Both the position numbers and the translations under genes were made by a program. 64,000 nucleotides of DNA, from assembly GCF_001646665.1 (NCBI RefSeq), contig NZ_LWBU01000279.1, positions 246,704 through 310,703 on the forward strand, written 5' to 3'. The DNA is from Streptomyces noursei (lineage in GTDB: Bacteria > Actinomycetota > Actinomycetes > Streptomycetales > Streptomycetaceae). Below are positions 15,547 to 24,868 of this stretch, piece by piece. The first letter of the stretch is position 1; every line of letters begins with the position of its first letter. The notes under the pieces are model-generated. The model had not been told where the DNA came from. It was given only the letters and a program-made list of their open reading frames with translations, and searched no databases.

Positions 15547-18060
15547 TCACTCCCCCGCTGCCACCGGCGCGTGCGGCGCATCGGCGTCACCCCCGTCCCC
15601 GGCCCGCTCACCCGGTGAGACGGCGATCTCGCACCACACCTGCTTGCCGCCGCTGAGCGGCACGGACCCCCACGCCGTGGTCATCGCCTCGACGAGCAGC
15701 AGCCCGCGCCCGCCGGTGGCCTCCCAGTCCATGCCGGCGGACTTGACGGGGGCGCGGGGCGAGGCGTCGTTCACGGCGACGCGCAGACGGTCCCCCGCCA
15801 GCGTCAGGTCGAGCCGCACCTCCCCCTGCGTGTGGGCGATGGCGTTCGTCACCAGCTCGGAGACGACCAGGAGCGCGACGTCCACCTCCTCCGTCACCCC
15901 CCAGCCGCGCAGCGTGCGGGCCGTGAAGCGGCGGGCGTGCATGACGGCGTCGGGCAGCCGCCACACCGCCCACCGGGCGCGGATCGGGCGCACCCGCATC
16001 CCGTCGTAGCGCAGCAGCAGCACCGCCACGTCGTCGTCGCGCCGGCGGGTGCCCGCGACGAGCTCGTCGGCGACCCGGCCGGGGTCGGCCGGGTCGGCCC
16101 CGCGCAGCACCCGGCAGACGGCGCGCATCCCGTCCTCCAGGCGCAGGCTCGCGGACTCCACCAAGCCGTCGGTGAGCAGCGCGATCAGCGTGCCGGGAAC
16201 GAGACCGACCTCGGTCAGCGGGAACTCGGCCTCCGCCATGACACCGAGCGGCGGGCCGCCCTCGACCTCCACCGGCTCGGCGGCACCGTCGGGAAGGCGC
16301 AGCAGCGGCGGCAGGTGCCCGGCCCGGACGAACCAGGCGAGCCCCTCCTCCATGTCGAGGTCGACGTAGCAGCAGGTGGCGAACAGGTCGGTCTCCATGC
16401 CGACGAGGAGCCGGTTGGCGTGGGCCACGACGACGTCCGGTGGGTGGCCCTCGACCGCGTAGGCCCGGATCGCCGTCCGCATCTGCCCCATGATCGTGGC
16501 GGCGCCCGCGCTGTGGCCCTGGACGTCCCCGATGACCAGCGCCACGTGCCCGTCGGCGAGCGGGATGACGTCGTACCAGTCGCCGCCCACTTCGAGGCCG
16601 ACCGTCGCGGGCAGGTACCGGGCGACGGCCTCGCCGCCCGGCAGCGCCGGGAGCTTGCGGGGCAGCAGGCTGCGCTGGAGCATCGTGGCCAGCTCGTGCC
16701 CGGCGTTCAGGGCGTGGGCGCGCGTGAGGGCCTGGCCCACCAGGCCGGCCGTCGCCGTCAGCAGGGAGCGCTCCTCCGGTCCGAAGCGGTGCTCCCCGTC
16801 CCAGCCGACGAGGCACACCCCGACCATCCGGCCGTCCGCCGGGAGGGGGAGGACGGCGAGCCCGCCGGGGCCGATGCCGGACAGGCCCGGTTCGAGGGGG
16901 GCGCCCGGCGGCCACAGGGTCACATGGCCCTCGCGCAGGGCGCTCTCCAGGGTGGGCAGGGTGTGGCAGGACGCGTCGGGCCACTCCGAGCGCCATTCGG
17001 CGCGCCACACCTCGGGCCACGCATCGGGGTTCGGCGGGTCGAGCAGGGTGACGACGATCCGGTCGCCCTCCAGCTCGGCGACCGCGACCCGGGTGGCGGC
17101 GAGCGGGGCGCGCAGCGACTCCACGACGACCCTGCTGACCTCCCGGATGGTCGTGGCGCCGCCCAGCGCGGCGGACAGCCGCTGCACCAGGGACACCTCG
17201 TCGGGTGTGGGGCGCAGGTAGGAGGCGTCGCCCACCACCCCGAGGACGCGCTCCGGCCGGCCGTCGGCGGCCGGCACGACCCGGCAGCGCAGCCCCAGCC
17301 AGCGCAGTTCGCCGCCCGGCCGGCGGACGCGGAACGCCAGCTGCTGGTGGCCGGTCGCACGGTCGGGCTCGACGACCGACATCAGGGCCGGGACGTCGTC
17401 GGGGACGGCGCACTCCAGCAGCGTGGACACGTTGCCGTCGAACTCCGCCGGCGGCACCCCGAGCAGGTTCAGCACCTGCCCGTCCACCTCCATGTGGCCG
17501 GTCCGCAGAGTGAGGGAGAAGGTGCCGCCCCGCATCGGCAGCAGGGCGGGGCCCGGGGAGCCCGTCTCGACGGGCGGGGCGACCCGGGCGGCGGCCGCCT
17601 CGAGGCCGGCCGCCGCCTGGTCGGCGTACAGCTCCAGAAAGGCCCGCTGGTCGGCGTCGAAGCCCTCGCCGTCCTTGCGGAGGACGAGCAGGCAGCCCAG
17701 CAGCAGCGGATCGCCGCCGAGCGGCAGCGCGCCCAGCGAGACCGGGCCGGCCGTCCCGTCGAGGGCCGGGTCCTGCGACGTCAGCCAGAGCGGCCGCCCC
17801 GCCCGGCAGGCGTCGGCGACCGGGGATCGGCCGGAGAGGGGATACGCCGGCGGGATGACGTACGATCCGCGCGCATCGCCGGCGACCTCCGCGAGCCGCA
17901 GCTCGTCGATGCTGTCGGACGGCACGTAGACAGCGGCCAGCTCCACCCCGAAGGTCGCAAAGATCTGCCCGCTCAACGCGTGCACCGCCTCCGTACCCGG
18001 GAAGTCGCCAGCGTGCGGCGCTGTCGGCGCCTCTACCCCATGCTGCGCCTTCCCGGGCAC
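15547..18060 (-). CDS. GAF-PAS-GAF-SpoIIE phosphatase-HATPase multidomain regulator
   Basis: 837 residues. Order: GAF-like (~20-165), PAS (~180-295), GAF (~305-480), PP2C/SpoIIE phosphatase (~500-690; GGDWYDVIPLADGHVALVIGDVQGHSAGAA holds the metal-binding Asp residues, LLTDGLVE the next, and RRDDDVAVLLLR the last) and an RsbW-like HATPase (~710-815; ELVTNAIAH N-box, GGRGLLLVEA G-box). Such Streptomyces proteins dephosphorylate STAS partners and may also phosphorylate or bind them. The STAS gene at 6076 is a candidate but not adjacent partner. The stop is 11 bases before the sugar-importer gene start, but a functional link is not obvious. Confidence 0.85.
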   Translation of the reverse strand: MPGKAQHGVEAPTAPHAGDFPGTEAVHALSGQIFATFGVELAAVYVPSDSIDELRLAEVAGDARGSYVIPPAYPLSGRSPVADACRAGRPLWLTSQDPALDGTAGPVSLGALPLGGDPLLLGCLLVLRKDGEGFDADQRAFLELYADQAAAGLEAAAARVAPPVETGSPGPALLPMRGGTFSLTLRTGHMEVDGQVLNLLGVPPAEFDGNVSTLLECAVPDDVPALMSVVEPDRATGHQQLAFRVRRPGGELRWLGLRCRVVPAADGRPERVLGVVGDASYLRPTPDEVSLVQRLSAALGGATTIREVSRVVVESLRAPLAATRVAVAELEGDRIVVTLLDPPNPDAWPEVWRAEWRSEWPDASCHTLPTLESALREGHVTLWPPGAPLEPGLSGIGPGGLAVLPLPADGRMVGVCLVGWDGEHRFGPEERSLLTATAGLVGQALTRAHALNAGHELATMLQRSLLPRKLPALPGGEAVARYLPATVGLEVGGDWYDVIPLADGHVALVIGDVQGHSAGAATIMGQMRTAIRAYAVEGHPPDVVVAHANRLLVGMETDLFATCCYVDLDMEEGLAWFVRAGHLPPLLRLPDGAAEPVEVEGGPPLGVMAEAEFPLTEVGLVPGTLIALLTDGLVESASLRLEDGMRAVCRVLRGADPADPGRVADELVAGTRRRDDDVAVLLLRYDGMRVRPIRARWAVWRLPDAVMHARRFTARTLRGWGVTEEVDVALLVVSELVTNAIAHTQGEVRLDLTLAGDRLRVAVNDASPRAPVKSAGMDWEATGGRGLLLVEAMTTAWGSVPLSGGKQVWCEIAVSPGERAGDGGDADAPHAPVAAGE

Positions 18061-18079
18061 AGGCAGCCAGTCAGCCGTG

Positions 18080-18487
18080 TCATCCGGCCGCCGGGAACGC
18101 GTCGGCGCGTACGTGCGGCATCGGGCTGCTGCCGACCCGGTAGGGGTCGCCGGCGGGGCGGTCGGCCGGGACGACGCGTACGGTCAGCGGCCCGGCCCAC
18201 TCGTAGCCGCGGCGCTCGCCGTGCCGGGCCAGGGCGTCGGTGAGGGCCTGGCCGACGTCGCCCGCGCCGTGGCGGAGCAGTTCCTCGTGGACCCGGGCGT
18301 CGAGCTCGACCTCGTACGCGTTGGGCACCACGACTCTGGTGCCGCTGCACACCACGGCGTGGCCGTCGCACTCGCGGCGCAGCGCGTCGAGCAGCTCGAC
18401 CGGCTCGTGCCGCAGGGCCTTGGAGACCAGGGCGCTCTGCCAGCGCTCCAAAGCCCTTTCCCAGCGTGTCAGGGTTCCCTTCGCCAT
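18080..18487 (-). CDS. Stand-alone DUF3662 (FhaA N-terminal-like) protein
   Basis: 135 residues matching the N-terminal DUF3662 domain of FhaA: WERALERWQSALVSKALRHEPVELLDALRRE, a VVVPNAYEVEL strand and a C-terminal VRVVPADRPAGDPYRVG segment. In FhaA this domain precedes an FHA phosphothreonine-binding domain; no FHA domain follows here. It therefore may be a separate adaptor or a decayed paralogue. Its stop lies 20 bases from the SpoIIE gene start on the same strand, suggesting cotranscription. Confidence 0.75.
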   Translation of the reverse strand: MAKGTLTRWERALERWQSALVSKALRHEPVELLDALRRECDGHAVVCSGTRVVVPNAYEVELDARVHEELLRHGAGDVGQALTDALARHGERRGYEWAGPLTVRVVPADRPAGDPYRVGSSPMPHVRADAFPAAG

Positions 18488-18515
18488 GTGCCCGCTCGCC
18501 CTCCTCGCCGCGTCG

Positions 18516-18662
18516 TCACCGCCGTCCGCGCAGCCGGCCCAGCAGCTGGCGGGCCTGGGCGCGCTTGCGGGGGTCGGCGGCGGCGCGCCGCGCCGAGTCG
18601 ATCGTCCGCCGCCCCTGCGGGCTGCGGGTGAACTGCTTGATGCGGGTCATCAGTCCGGACAT
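18516..18662 (-). CDS. Small basic protein of 48 residues
   Basis: The peptide MSGLMTRIKQFTRSPQGRR continues to a total of 48 residues with 14 Arg and 3 Lys, and ends LLGRLRGRR. AGGAGG lies four bases before ATG 18662 and the codon third positions are strongly GC, both supporting a real gene. It lies 28 bases upstream of the DUF3662 gene on the same strand. Similar short basic proteins occur in Streptomyces without known function; nucleic-acid or membrane association is possible. Confidence 0.6.
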   Translation of the reverse strand: MSGLMTRIKQFTRSPQGRRTIDSARRAAADPRKRAQARQLLGRLRGRR

Positions 18663-18692
18663 GGAACCTCCTCGTGAGCGTGTACGGCACGT

Positions 18693-19568
18693 CTACCCGG
18701 TGGCGTCCTGACGATGTGCGGCCGGGCGCATCCGGTCGCACATGGCCTCGGCGGCGCGTACGGCGGCGTCGGCGCAGCAGTTGTTGAACAGGACGTGCAG
18801 CTCCGTCACCCGGGCGGCCAGGGAGAGCAGCCGGGGCCGCCACTCGGCCAGTTCGTCGTCCCGGTAGGTGTGCCGGAAGCGGTCCTCCTTGCTTCCGCTG
18901 CCCCAGGCGGGGCTGCGGCCGTGGAAGCGGACGACCGCGAGGTCGCCGGAGGTGACCGGGGTGAGCGGCGGTATGGACGTGGGCAGGTCCTGCGCCATGT
19001 CGACGGCCACGGCGGCCGCGTCCAGGTCGGTGAGCAGGGCGGTGGTACGGGCCCGCCGGGCCTCGCGCCACCAGTCGGGGTGCCGGAACTCCACGGCCAC
19101 CGGCCAGCCGTCGGCGCGGCGCCTGGTGCGGTGGAGGACCGCCTCCGCCCGGGGGCCGGGGGCGAACCAGGGCGGGAACTGGAACAGCAGGGTGCCCAGC
19201 CGGCCGGCCTCCCGCAGCGGTCGCAGGGCCTCGCTGAAACGGTGCCAGATCTCGTCGAGGAGGCCGGGATCAGCGGTGTCGCGGTCGCGCAGGTCGGCGG
19301 GGAGGGCGGCCGTGCGGGTGGGGTGGCCGGTGAGGAGGGAGAACGCCTTGACGTCGAAGCGGAAGCCGTCGGGGGTGCGTTCGGCCCACAGGGTGCTGTT
19401 GCGTGCGCTGGGCAGCGCGTAGTACGTGGCGTCGACCTCCACCACGGGGAAGCGTTCGGCGTAGTGGCGGAGGCGTTTCTCGGCGTCGCGCCGCCCCGGG
19501 GGGTACCACCCGCTGCCCACAAGTGCCTTGTCCGTCCAGGAACATGTACCGATCAGGATGTCGCCCAT
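18693..19568 (-). CDS. DUF72 domain protein
   Basis: 291 residues with the DUF72 TIM-barrel-like pattern: IGTCSWTDKALVGSGWYPP at the start, YYALPS, FQFPPWF, VEFRHPDWW, VVRFHGR and a C-terminal HVLFNNC. The family (YecE-like) is widespread and has no settled biochemical role. Length is normal. The start is 52 bases from the divergent amidohydrolase gene at 19621. Confidence 0.85.
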   Translation of the reverse strand: MGDILIGTCSWTDKALVGSGWYPPGRRDAEKRLRHYAERFPVVEVDATYYALPSARNSTLWAERTPDGFRFDVKAFSLLTGHPTRTAALPADLRDRDTADPGLLDEIWHRFSEALRPLREAGRLGTLLFQFPPWFAPGPRAEAVLHRTRRRADGWPVAVEFRHPDWWREARRARTTALLTDLDAAAVAVDMAQDLPTSIPPLTPVTSGDLAVVRFHGRSPAWGSGSKEDRFRHTYRDDELAEWRPRLLSLAARVTELHVLFNNCCADAAVRAAEAMCDRMRPAAHRQDATG

Positions 19569-19620
19569 GCCGCCCGCCTACCCCCGGGCGGGCGCCCGTC
19601 ACGATGATGCGAGGAAACGG

Positions 19621-20418
19621 ATGACCGACGGCACCGCCCCCTTCCTGCTCCACCCGGGTGACCCCGGGTCGCCCGTGATCCTGCACGTCCCGCACGCGTC
19701 CCGCGTGATACCCGCCGACGTCCGTGCCGGGATCGTGCTCGACGACCGTGCGCTGGAGGCCGAGTTGGACCACATCACCGACGCGTGGACGGATCGGATC
19801 GCCGCCGCGGCGGCCGTGGCGGCGCGGGTGCGGCCCTGGCGGTTCGTCAACCGGTTGTCCCGCTTGGTGGTCGACCCGGAGCGGTTCCCCGACGAGCGGG
19901 AGGAGATGCTGGCGGTGGGCATGGGCGCGGTCTACACCCGCACCACGCACCGGGAGGTGCTCCGCCCGGCGGACGCCGACCCGCGGCCGCTGATCGAGCG
20001 TTACTTCCACCCGTACGCGGAGGCGATGACGGCGGCGGTGGCCGAGCGGCTCGACGCGGTCGGCCGGGCCGTCGTGGTCGACGTCCACTCCTACCCGGCG
20101 CGGGCGCTGCCGTACGAGCTCCACGGTGACGGGCCGCGCCCGCCGGTCTGCCTGGGCACGGACGCCTTCCACACGTCGGGTCCGCTGCTCGACGCGGCGC
20201 GGCGGGCGTTCGCGGGGTTCGGCGGCACGGAGCCGGACACCCCGTTCGCGGGGGCGTACGTGCCGCTGCGGTACTACGGGCGGGACGCGAGGGTCGGTGC
20301 GCTGATGGTGGAGATCCGGCGCGACCTGTACCTGGACGAGCGGGGCGCGCCCCGGGACGCGGCGGTCGGTGCGCTCGGCCGGGCGCTGGCCGGTCTGGTC
20401 GACCGGCTCCCGCTCTGA
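19621..20418 (+). CDS. N-formylglutamate amidohydrolase-family protein
   Basis: 265 residues. VILHVPHASR (His pair), a VVDVHSYP metal-binding motif (Asp-x-His), CLGTD and a C-terminal ALMVEIRRDLY strand match the HutG2/FGase family of zinc-type hydrolases. These release formate from N-formylglutamate in one histidine pathway, but no hut genes are nearby and related proteins act on other N-acyl amino acids. GAGGAAA precedes ATG 19621. Cytoplasmic; no signal peptide. Confidence 0.8.
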   Translation: MTDGTAPFLLHPGDPGSPVILHVPHASRVIPADVRAGIVLDDRALEAELDHITDAWTDRIAAAAAVAARVRPWRFVNRLSRLVVDPERFPDEREEMLAVGMGAVYTRTTHREVLRPADADPRPLIERYFHPYAEAMTAAVAERLDAVGRAVVVDVHSYPARALPYELHGDGPRPPVCLGTDAFHTSGPLLDAARRAFAGFGGTEPDTPFAGAYVPLRYYGRDARVGALMVEIRRDLYLDERGAPRDAAVGALGRALAGLVDRLPL

Positions 20419-20866
20419 CGGGCCTCGCCGCGCGGCGCTGCGGCGGCTCGGGACGGCGGAGGGCGGCGCTGCGGGAAGGCGCCGGACGCCACCCGGCCGG
20501 GTGACCGGGGTCGCCGCGGCCGCGGGGCGCCGTGACGCTGGAGGGGCGGCGGAACGGCCCGCGCGGCCGAGGAAGGGGCGCCATGACCAGCCACGTGGCG
20601 ATCAGCACGCCATCGCCCCCGCCCGGTTCCTTCCGGCCCGCCCCGCGCGCCGGAAGGAACCGGGCCGGGGGTGACGGGGCCGCGGGCCACCGGGCCGCGA
20701 GGGACACCCGCGGTGGCGTTCCGGTGGCCTGGCCCGCGGGCCGGCGTGTCGCGCACCGGGGCGTCGTCCACCGCGGTGTCGCCGTGCGACGGGTGCGGCG
20801 TACGGGCCGGTGACGGCGTCCGCAGCCCGTCGGCCGGGTCCCGGGGGCAGCCGCGCCCGAGGGGTC
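20419..20866. other. Intergenic stretch between convergent genes with one strong hairpin
   Basis: 448 bases without a convincing gene. The notable element is a perfect 16-bp inverted repeat, GCCCGGTTCCTTCCGG at 20621-20636 and its complement at 20650-20665, with a 13-base spacer. It probably terminates both the amidohydrolase and the MarR transcripts. The rest is GC-rich with many CGGGG/CCGGG runs. Confidence 0.55.
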
Positions 20867-21364
20867 CTACTCCCTTCGCAGCAGCACGAGTTCGCGGTTC
20901 ATCTCGGTGAGGAAGCGGACGACGACCGCCAGTTCCTCGTCGGTGAAACGGCCGCGCGCGGTGTCGGTGCTCCGGGCGAGCGGCCGGAAGTAGTCCCGGG
21001 CGAGGCCCTTGGCGGCCTCCGCGTAGTGGAGGTGCACCACGCGGCGGTCGTCGACCGCCCGGACACGCCTGATGTGTCCCGACTTCTCCAGCCGGTCGAC
21101 ACAGGCGGTCACCGCGCCGGAGGTGAGGTTGAGCTGCCGTCGCAGCCGCCCGGGTGTCATCGGCTCGTCCTCGTCCTCCGCGTCGGCGTCGAGGATCGCG
21201 ATCAGGGCCTGCACATCGGTCAGGTGGAGGCTGTGCGCCTGGGCGAACTCCTGGGCGATGCGGTTGAACTCGGCATTCATCCGGCGCAGCAGGACCGCGA
21301 AGGACTGCAGGCTCGTCGGGTCGTCCCCGCCGGCCGGGGGCAAGGGCATGCCGGGACCGCTCAT
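20867..21364 (-). CDS. MarR-family regulator divergent from an MMPL transporter
   Basis: 165 residues. Winged helix-turn-helix at ~65-125 (MTPGRLRRQLNLTSGAVTACVDRL, wing RVRAVDDRRVVHLHY) with flanking dimer helices. It is divergent from the MMPL gene with a palindrome between them, so it is the obvious regulator of that gene. TATACT lies six bases before ATG 21364 with no Shine-Dalgarno, implying a leaderless mRNA. Inducer unknown, possibly a lipid or lipophilic drug. Confidence 0.85.
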   Translation of the reverse strand: MSGPGMPLPPAGGDDPTSLQSFAVLLRRMNAEFNRIAQEFAQAHSLHLTDVQALIAILDADAEDEDEPMTPGRLRRQLNLTSGAVTACVDRLEKSGHIRRVRAVDDRRVVHLHYAEAAKGLARDYFRPLARSTDTARGRFTDEELAVVVRFLTEMNRELVLLRRE

Positions 21365-21370
21365 GCCCTC

Positions 21371-21395
21371 AGTATAGGATCACTCAATCATTGAG
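21371..21395. promoter_or_regulatory. MarR/MMPL divergent control region: -10 TATACT and CTCAAT-palindrome
   Basis: On the minus strand TATACT (21371-21376) precedes the MarR ATG by six bases. CTCAATCATTGAG (21383-21395) is a palindrome with six-base arms around one base, flanked by ATCA and TGAT that extend the dyad loosely. It overlaps the minus-strand promoter and lies about 28-40 bases before the first MMPL start codon, so one bound dimer could control both genes. Confidence 0.55.
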
Positions 21396-21440
21396 ATACT
21401 TGATGACTGACTTACTCCGTCTATGTGGCTGGGGATGCCG

Positions 21441-23552
21441 ATGAACACCGCACCGCGCCGGGCCCGGTGGCTCGTGCCCGTGGTCCTGTTGCTGGTCTGG
21501 CTGGGTGTGGGGGGAACCCTGGGCCCCTACGCGGGCAAACTGGGCGAGGTCGCCACCAACGACCAGGCGGCCTTCCTGCCGCGGAGCGCCGAGTCGACCA
21601 AGGTGCTCGACGCCCGTGAGGCGTTCGACCAGTCCGAGAGCCTGCCGGCCATCGTGGTCTGGACGGCGGACGGGAAGCGGGTCACCGAGGCGCAGCGGGC
21701 CGCCGCGACCCGGGCCGTCGCGGGGCTCGACCGGGACGCCGGGGTCGTCGGCCGGCCCTCGCCCGCCATCGTCTCCGAGGACGGCCTGGCCATGCAGGCG
21801 GTCGTCCAGCTGCGGCCGGACCTGGGCGAGGAGCTGCCCGCCGCGCTCGACGAGGTCCGGCGGGCCGCGAAGGACGTGCCGGACGCGTCGGCGGAGATCG
21901 CCGGTCCGGCGGCGAGCCAGGAGGACCTGTCGGACGCGTTCGCGGGCATCGACGGCCTGCTGCTGGGGGTGGCGCTCGGCGCCGTACTGCTGATCCTGCT
22001 GCTCGTCTACCGGAGCGTCCTGCTCCCGCTGGTCATCATCCTCGGCTCGGTGTTCGCCCTGGGACTGGCGTGCGCCGTCGTCTACGCGCTCGCCGACCGC
22101 GACGTCGTACGGGTGGACGGACAGGTGCAGGGCATCCTCTCCATCCTGGTGATCGGCGCCGCCACCGACTACGCGCTGCTGCTGGCGGCGCGGTTCCGCG
22201 AGGAACTTGCCGTGCGCGGCGACCGCGCCGAGGCCGCGCTGGCCGCCGTACGCCGGTCGTGCGGAGCGATCACGGCCAGCGCCGCCACCGTGGCGCTCGG
22301 GCTGCTGGCCCTGCTCGCCAGCGACCTGACGAACAACCGGGCGCTCGGCCCGGTCGGTGCCATCGGCATCGTCTGCGCCGTGCTCTCCACGCTCACCTTC
22401 CTCCCCGCCGTCCTGGCCCTGCTGGGCCGTGCCGCCTACTGGCCCTCCCGGCCGAAGCCGTCCGACGCGTCCGTCGAGGGGCACGGCGTGTGGCGCCGGG
22501 TCGCCGCGAAGGTCGACCGCCGGCCGCGCCGCACCTGGGTGGTGACCGCGCTCGCCCTCACCGCGCTCGCGGCGTTCGCCCCCTCGCTCTCGGCCAGGGG
22601 CGTGCCGCTGGACGAGATCTTCGTGGGCGACGCGCCGTCGGTCGCCGCCCAGCAGACGCTCGGCGAGCACTTCCCGGGCGGCTCCGGCAACCCGGCCGTG
22701 ATCATCGCCGACGCCGACCGGGCGGAGCGGGTGACCGCGGCGGCCAGGGGCACCGAGGGCGTGGCGTCCGCCGGGGCGGTCTCCGCGTCGGGGCGGCCCG
22801 GGGCGGGTGAGCCGCTCGTCGTCGACGGGCGCGTGCGCATCGACGCCACCCTGGAGGCCGCCGCGGACAGCACCGCCGCCAAGCGGACCGTCGAGCGGCT
22901 GCGCGAGGCGGTCCACGCGGTGCCCGGCGCCGACGCCCTGGTCGGCGGGTACACCGCCCAGCAGTACGACGTCCAGCAGACCGCCGCCCGGGACCGCACC
23001 ACGATCGTCCCGGTCGTGCTCGGCATCATCCTGGTCATCCTGGTGCTGCTGCTGCGGTCCCTGCTGGTGCCCGTCCTGCTGGTGGCGACCGTCGCGCTCA
23101 ACTTCCTGGCGACGCTCGGCGTCTCCGCCCTCGTGTTCGAGCACCTTCTCGGCTTCAGCGGCACGGACGCGTCGGTACCCCTGTACGGGTTCGTGTTCCT
23201 GGTGGCCCTCGGCGTGGACTACAACATCTTCCTGATGTCGCGGGTCCGGGAGGAGGCGCTGGTCCACGGCCCCCGGCAGGGCGTGCTGCGCGGCCTCACC
23301 ACGACCGGCGGCGTGATCACGTCCGCGGGGGTGGTGCTCGCCGCGACGTTCGCGGCCCTGATGGTGATCCCGCTGGCCTTCCTGCTCCAGATCGCGTTCA
23401 TCGTGGCCTTCGGCGTCCTGCTCGACACCTTGGTGGTCCGGTCGCTCCTGGTGCCCGCGCTGATGATCGACATCGGTCCCCGGGCGTGGTGGCCGTCCGC
23501 CCTGAGCAAGGCGGGTGACGGGCGTACGGAGGGCTCGCGACGGGCCGCGTAG
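21441..23552 (+). CDS. MMPL/RND-family membrane transporter
   Basis: About 703 residues with twelve transmembrane helices in two halves. Each half has a first helix, an extracytoplasmic loop, then a five-helix bundle (TDYALLLAARFREEL and GVDYNIFLMSRVREEA are the two equivalent Y-containing motifs of MmpL proteins). This matches short actinomycete MMPL exporters of lipids or drugs. ATG 21441 has a CTGGGG six bases upstream; ATG 21423 would be nearly leaderless and is possible. The divergent MarR gene is the likely regulator, and a polyprenyl synthase follows on the same strand. Confidence 0.85.
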   Translation: MNTAPRRARWLVPVVLLLVWLGVGGTLGPYAGKLGEVATNDQAAFLPRSAESTKVLDAREAFDQSESLPAIVVWTADGKRVTEAQRAAATRAVAGLDRDAGVVGRPSPAIVSEDGLAMQAVVQLRPDLGEELPAALDEVRRAAKDVPDASAEIAGPAASQEDLSDAFAGIDGLLLGVALGAVLLILLLVYRSVLLPLVIILGSVFALGLACAVVYALADRDVVRVDGQVQGILSILVIGAATDYALLLAARFREELAVRGDRAEAALAAVRRSCGAITASAATVALGLLALLASDLTNNRALGPVGAIGIVCAVLSTLTFLPAVLALLGRAAYWPSRPKPSDASVEGHGVWRRVAAKVDRRPRRTWVVTALALTALAAFAPSLSARGVPLDEIFVGDAPSVAAQQTLGEHFPGGSGNPAVIIADADRAERVTAAARGTEGVASAGAVSASGRPGAGEPLVVDGRVRIDATLEAAADSTAAKRTVERLREAVHAVPGADALVGGYTAQQYDVQQTAARDRTTIVPVVLGIILVILVLLLRSLLVPVLLVATVALNFLATLGVSALVFEHLLGFSGTDASVPLYGFVFLVALGVDYNIFLMSRVREEALVHGPRQGVLRGLTTTGGVITSAGVVLAATFAALMVIPLAFLLQIAFIVAFGVLLDTLVVRSLLVPALMIDIGPRAWWPSALSKAGDGRTEGSRRAA

Positions 23553-23642
23553 CGCTGCGTACGGCGGAACGGCGCATCCGGACCGGTCCGGGCGGCGGAA
23601 ACAACGGGTGTACGGGTGACCGGAAGCGAAAAGGGGTTGTGC

Positions 23643-24776
23643 ATGCTGGGAATACGGCCGACCACGGCGGAACCGGCCCGGCCCGTCGACGATCCGCTCA
23701 CCGCGCTCGGCGCCATCGACGCCGTCGAGGGGGAGCTCGAACGGGTCCTCGGCGGGGCGCTGGACCGGGCCGGCGAGGTGGACCCGGTGTTCGCCCGGGA
23801 CGTGGCCGGCCGGGTCGCCGCGCTGCTGCGGCGCGGCGGGAAGCGGCTGCGCACCGCGTTCGTGTGGTGCGGCTGGCGTGCCGCGGGCGGTTCGGGCGAC
23901 GCCACGGCGGTCCTGCGGCTGGGCGCCGCCCTGGAGCTGGTCCAGGCGTGCGCGCTCATCCACGACGACGTGATGGACGGGTCGCGGCTGCGCCGGGGCG
24001 CTCCCGCCGTGCACGTCGACCTCGCCCGGATGCACCGCGCCGCGGGGATGAGCGGCCCGCCCGAGGCGTTCGCCACCGCCGGCGCGGTGCTCGCCGGTGA
24101 TCTGGCCCTCGCCTGGGCGGACGACCTGCTGACGGAGACGGCGCTCGGCTCCCCGCACGGTGCGCGGCTGCACCGCGAATGGCGGGCGATGCGCGGCGAG
24201 ATGGTCGCGGGGCAGTACCGCGACCTCCACGCCCAGGCGAGCGGGGCGTCCGGCGTCGACGAGGCGCTGACCATCGCCACGCTCAAGAGCGCCCTCTACA
24301 CCATCGGCCGGCCCCTCGCGCTGGGGGCGTCGCTCGCGGGCGCGGACGAGCGCACCCTCGACGCGCTGCGCACCGCCGGCCGGTGCGCCGGGCTGGCCTT
24401 CCAGCTCCGGGACGACCTCCTCGGTGCCTTCGGCGACCCGGCGCGCACGGGCAAGCCGGTCGACGACGACCTGCGGACCCGCAAGCTCACCTACCTGCTC
24501 GCCATGGCCCTCCGCCTCGCCGAGGCGTCCGGGGACGAGGAGGCCGCCGCCGTCCTGGCCCCCGGCGCGCATCCCCGGCCGGACGAGACCGTCGCCCGGA
24601 TGCGGGCCGCCCTGGAGCGCACCGGCGCCCGTTCCGTGGTCGAGTCGAGGATCGCGGAGCTGGCCGCCGCGGGCGTGCGCCACTTCGGCAGCACGGGCGC
24701 CGGCCCCGCCGTACGCGGGGAGTTCGCCGTCCTGGTCGAGCGGGCGTCGGGGATCGCACCGGACAGGACCCGGTAG
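23643..24776 (+). CDS. crtE: Polyprenyl (geranylgeranyl) diphosphate synthase
   Basis: 377 residues of the trans-prenyltransferase family. The first Asp-rich motif is HDDVMD (~99-104) and the second QLRDDLLGAFGD (~259-270), both complete, so it should be active. RRGGKRLRTAF is the usual substrate-binding stretch. Small residues before the first motif fit a C20 or similar product. AAAGGGG precedes ATG 23643; GTG 23616 is a longer option. Proximity to litQ/litR/litS suggests the carotenoid GGPP synthase CrtE, yet crtI and crtB are absent and the gene points toward the methyltransferase. It could equally supply another terpenoid. Confidence 0.75.
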   Translation: MLGIRPTTAEPARPVDDPLTALGAIDAVEGELERVLGGALDRAGEVDPVFARDVAGRVAALLRRGGKRLRTAFVWCGWRAAGGSGDATAVLRLGAALELVQACALIHDDVMDGSRLRRGAPAVHVDLARMHRAAGMSGPPEAFATAGAVLAGDLALAWADDLLTETALGSPHGARLHREWRAMRGEMVAGQYRDLHAQASGASGVDEALTIATLKSALYTIGRPLALGASLAGADERTLDALRTAGRCAGLAFQLRDDLLGAFGDPARTGKPVDDDLRTRKLTYLLAMALRLAEASGDEEAAAVLAPGAHPRPDETVARMRAALERTGARSVVESRIAELAAAGVRHFGSTGAGPAVRGEFAVLVERASGIAPDRTR

Positions 24777-24868
24777 CGGGGCGGTGGCGGGGCGCTTCCC
24801 CGCCGGCGTCCGGCAGGTGGGCGCGGGGCCGGGCTGCCGCCGGCCGGGCGGGGTGCCCGGCCGGCGGT

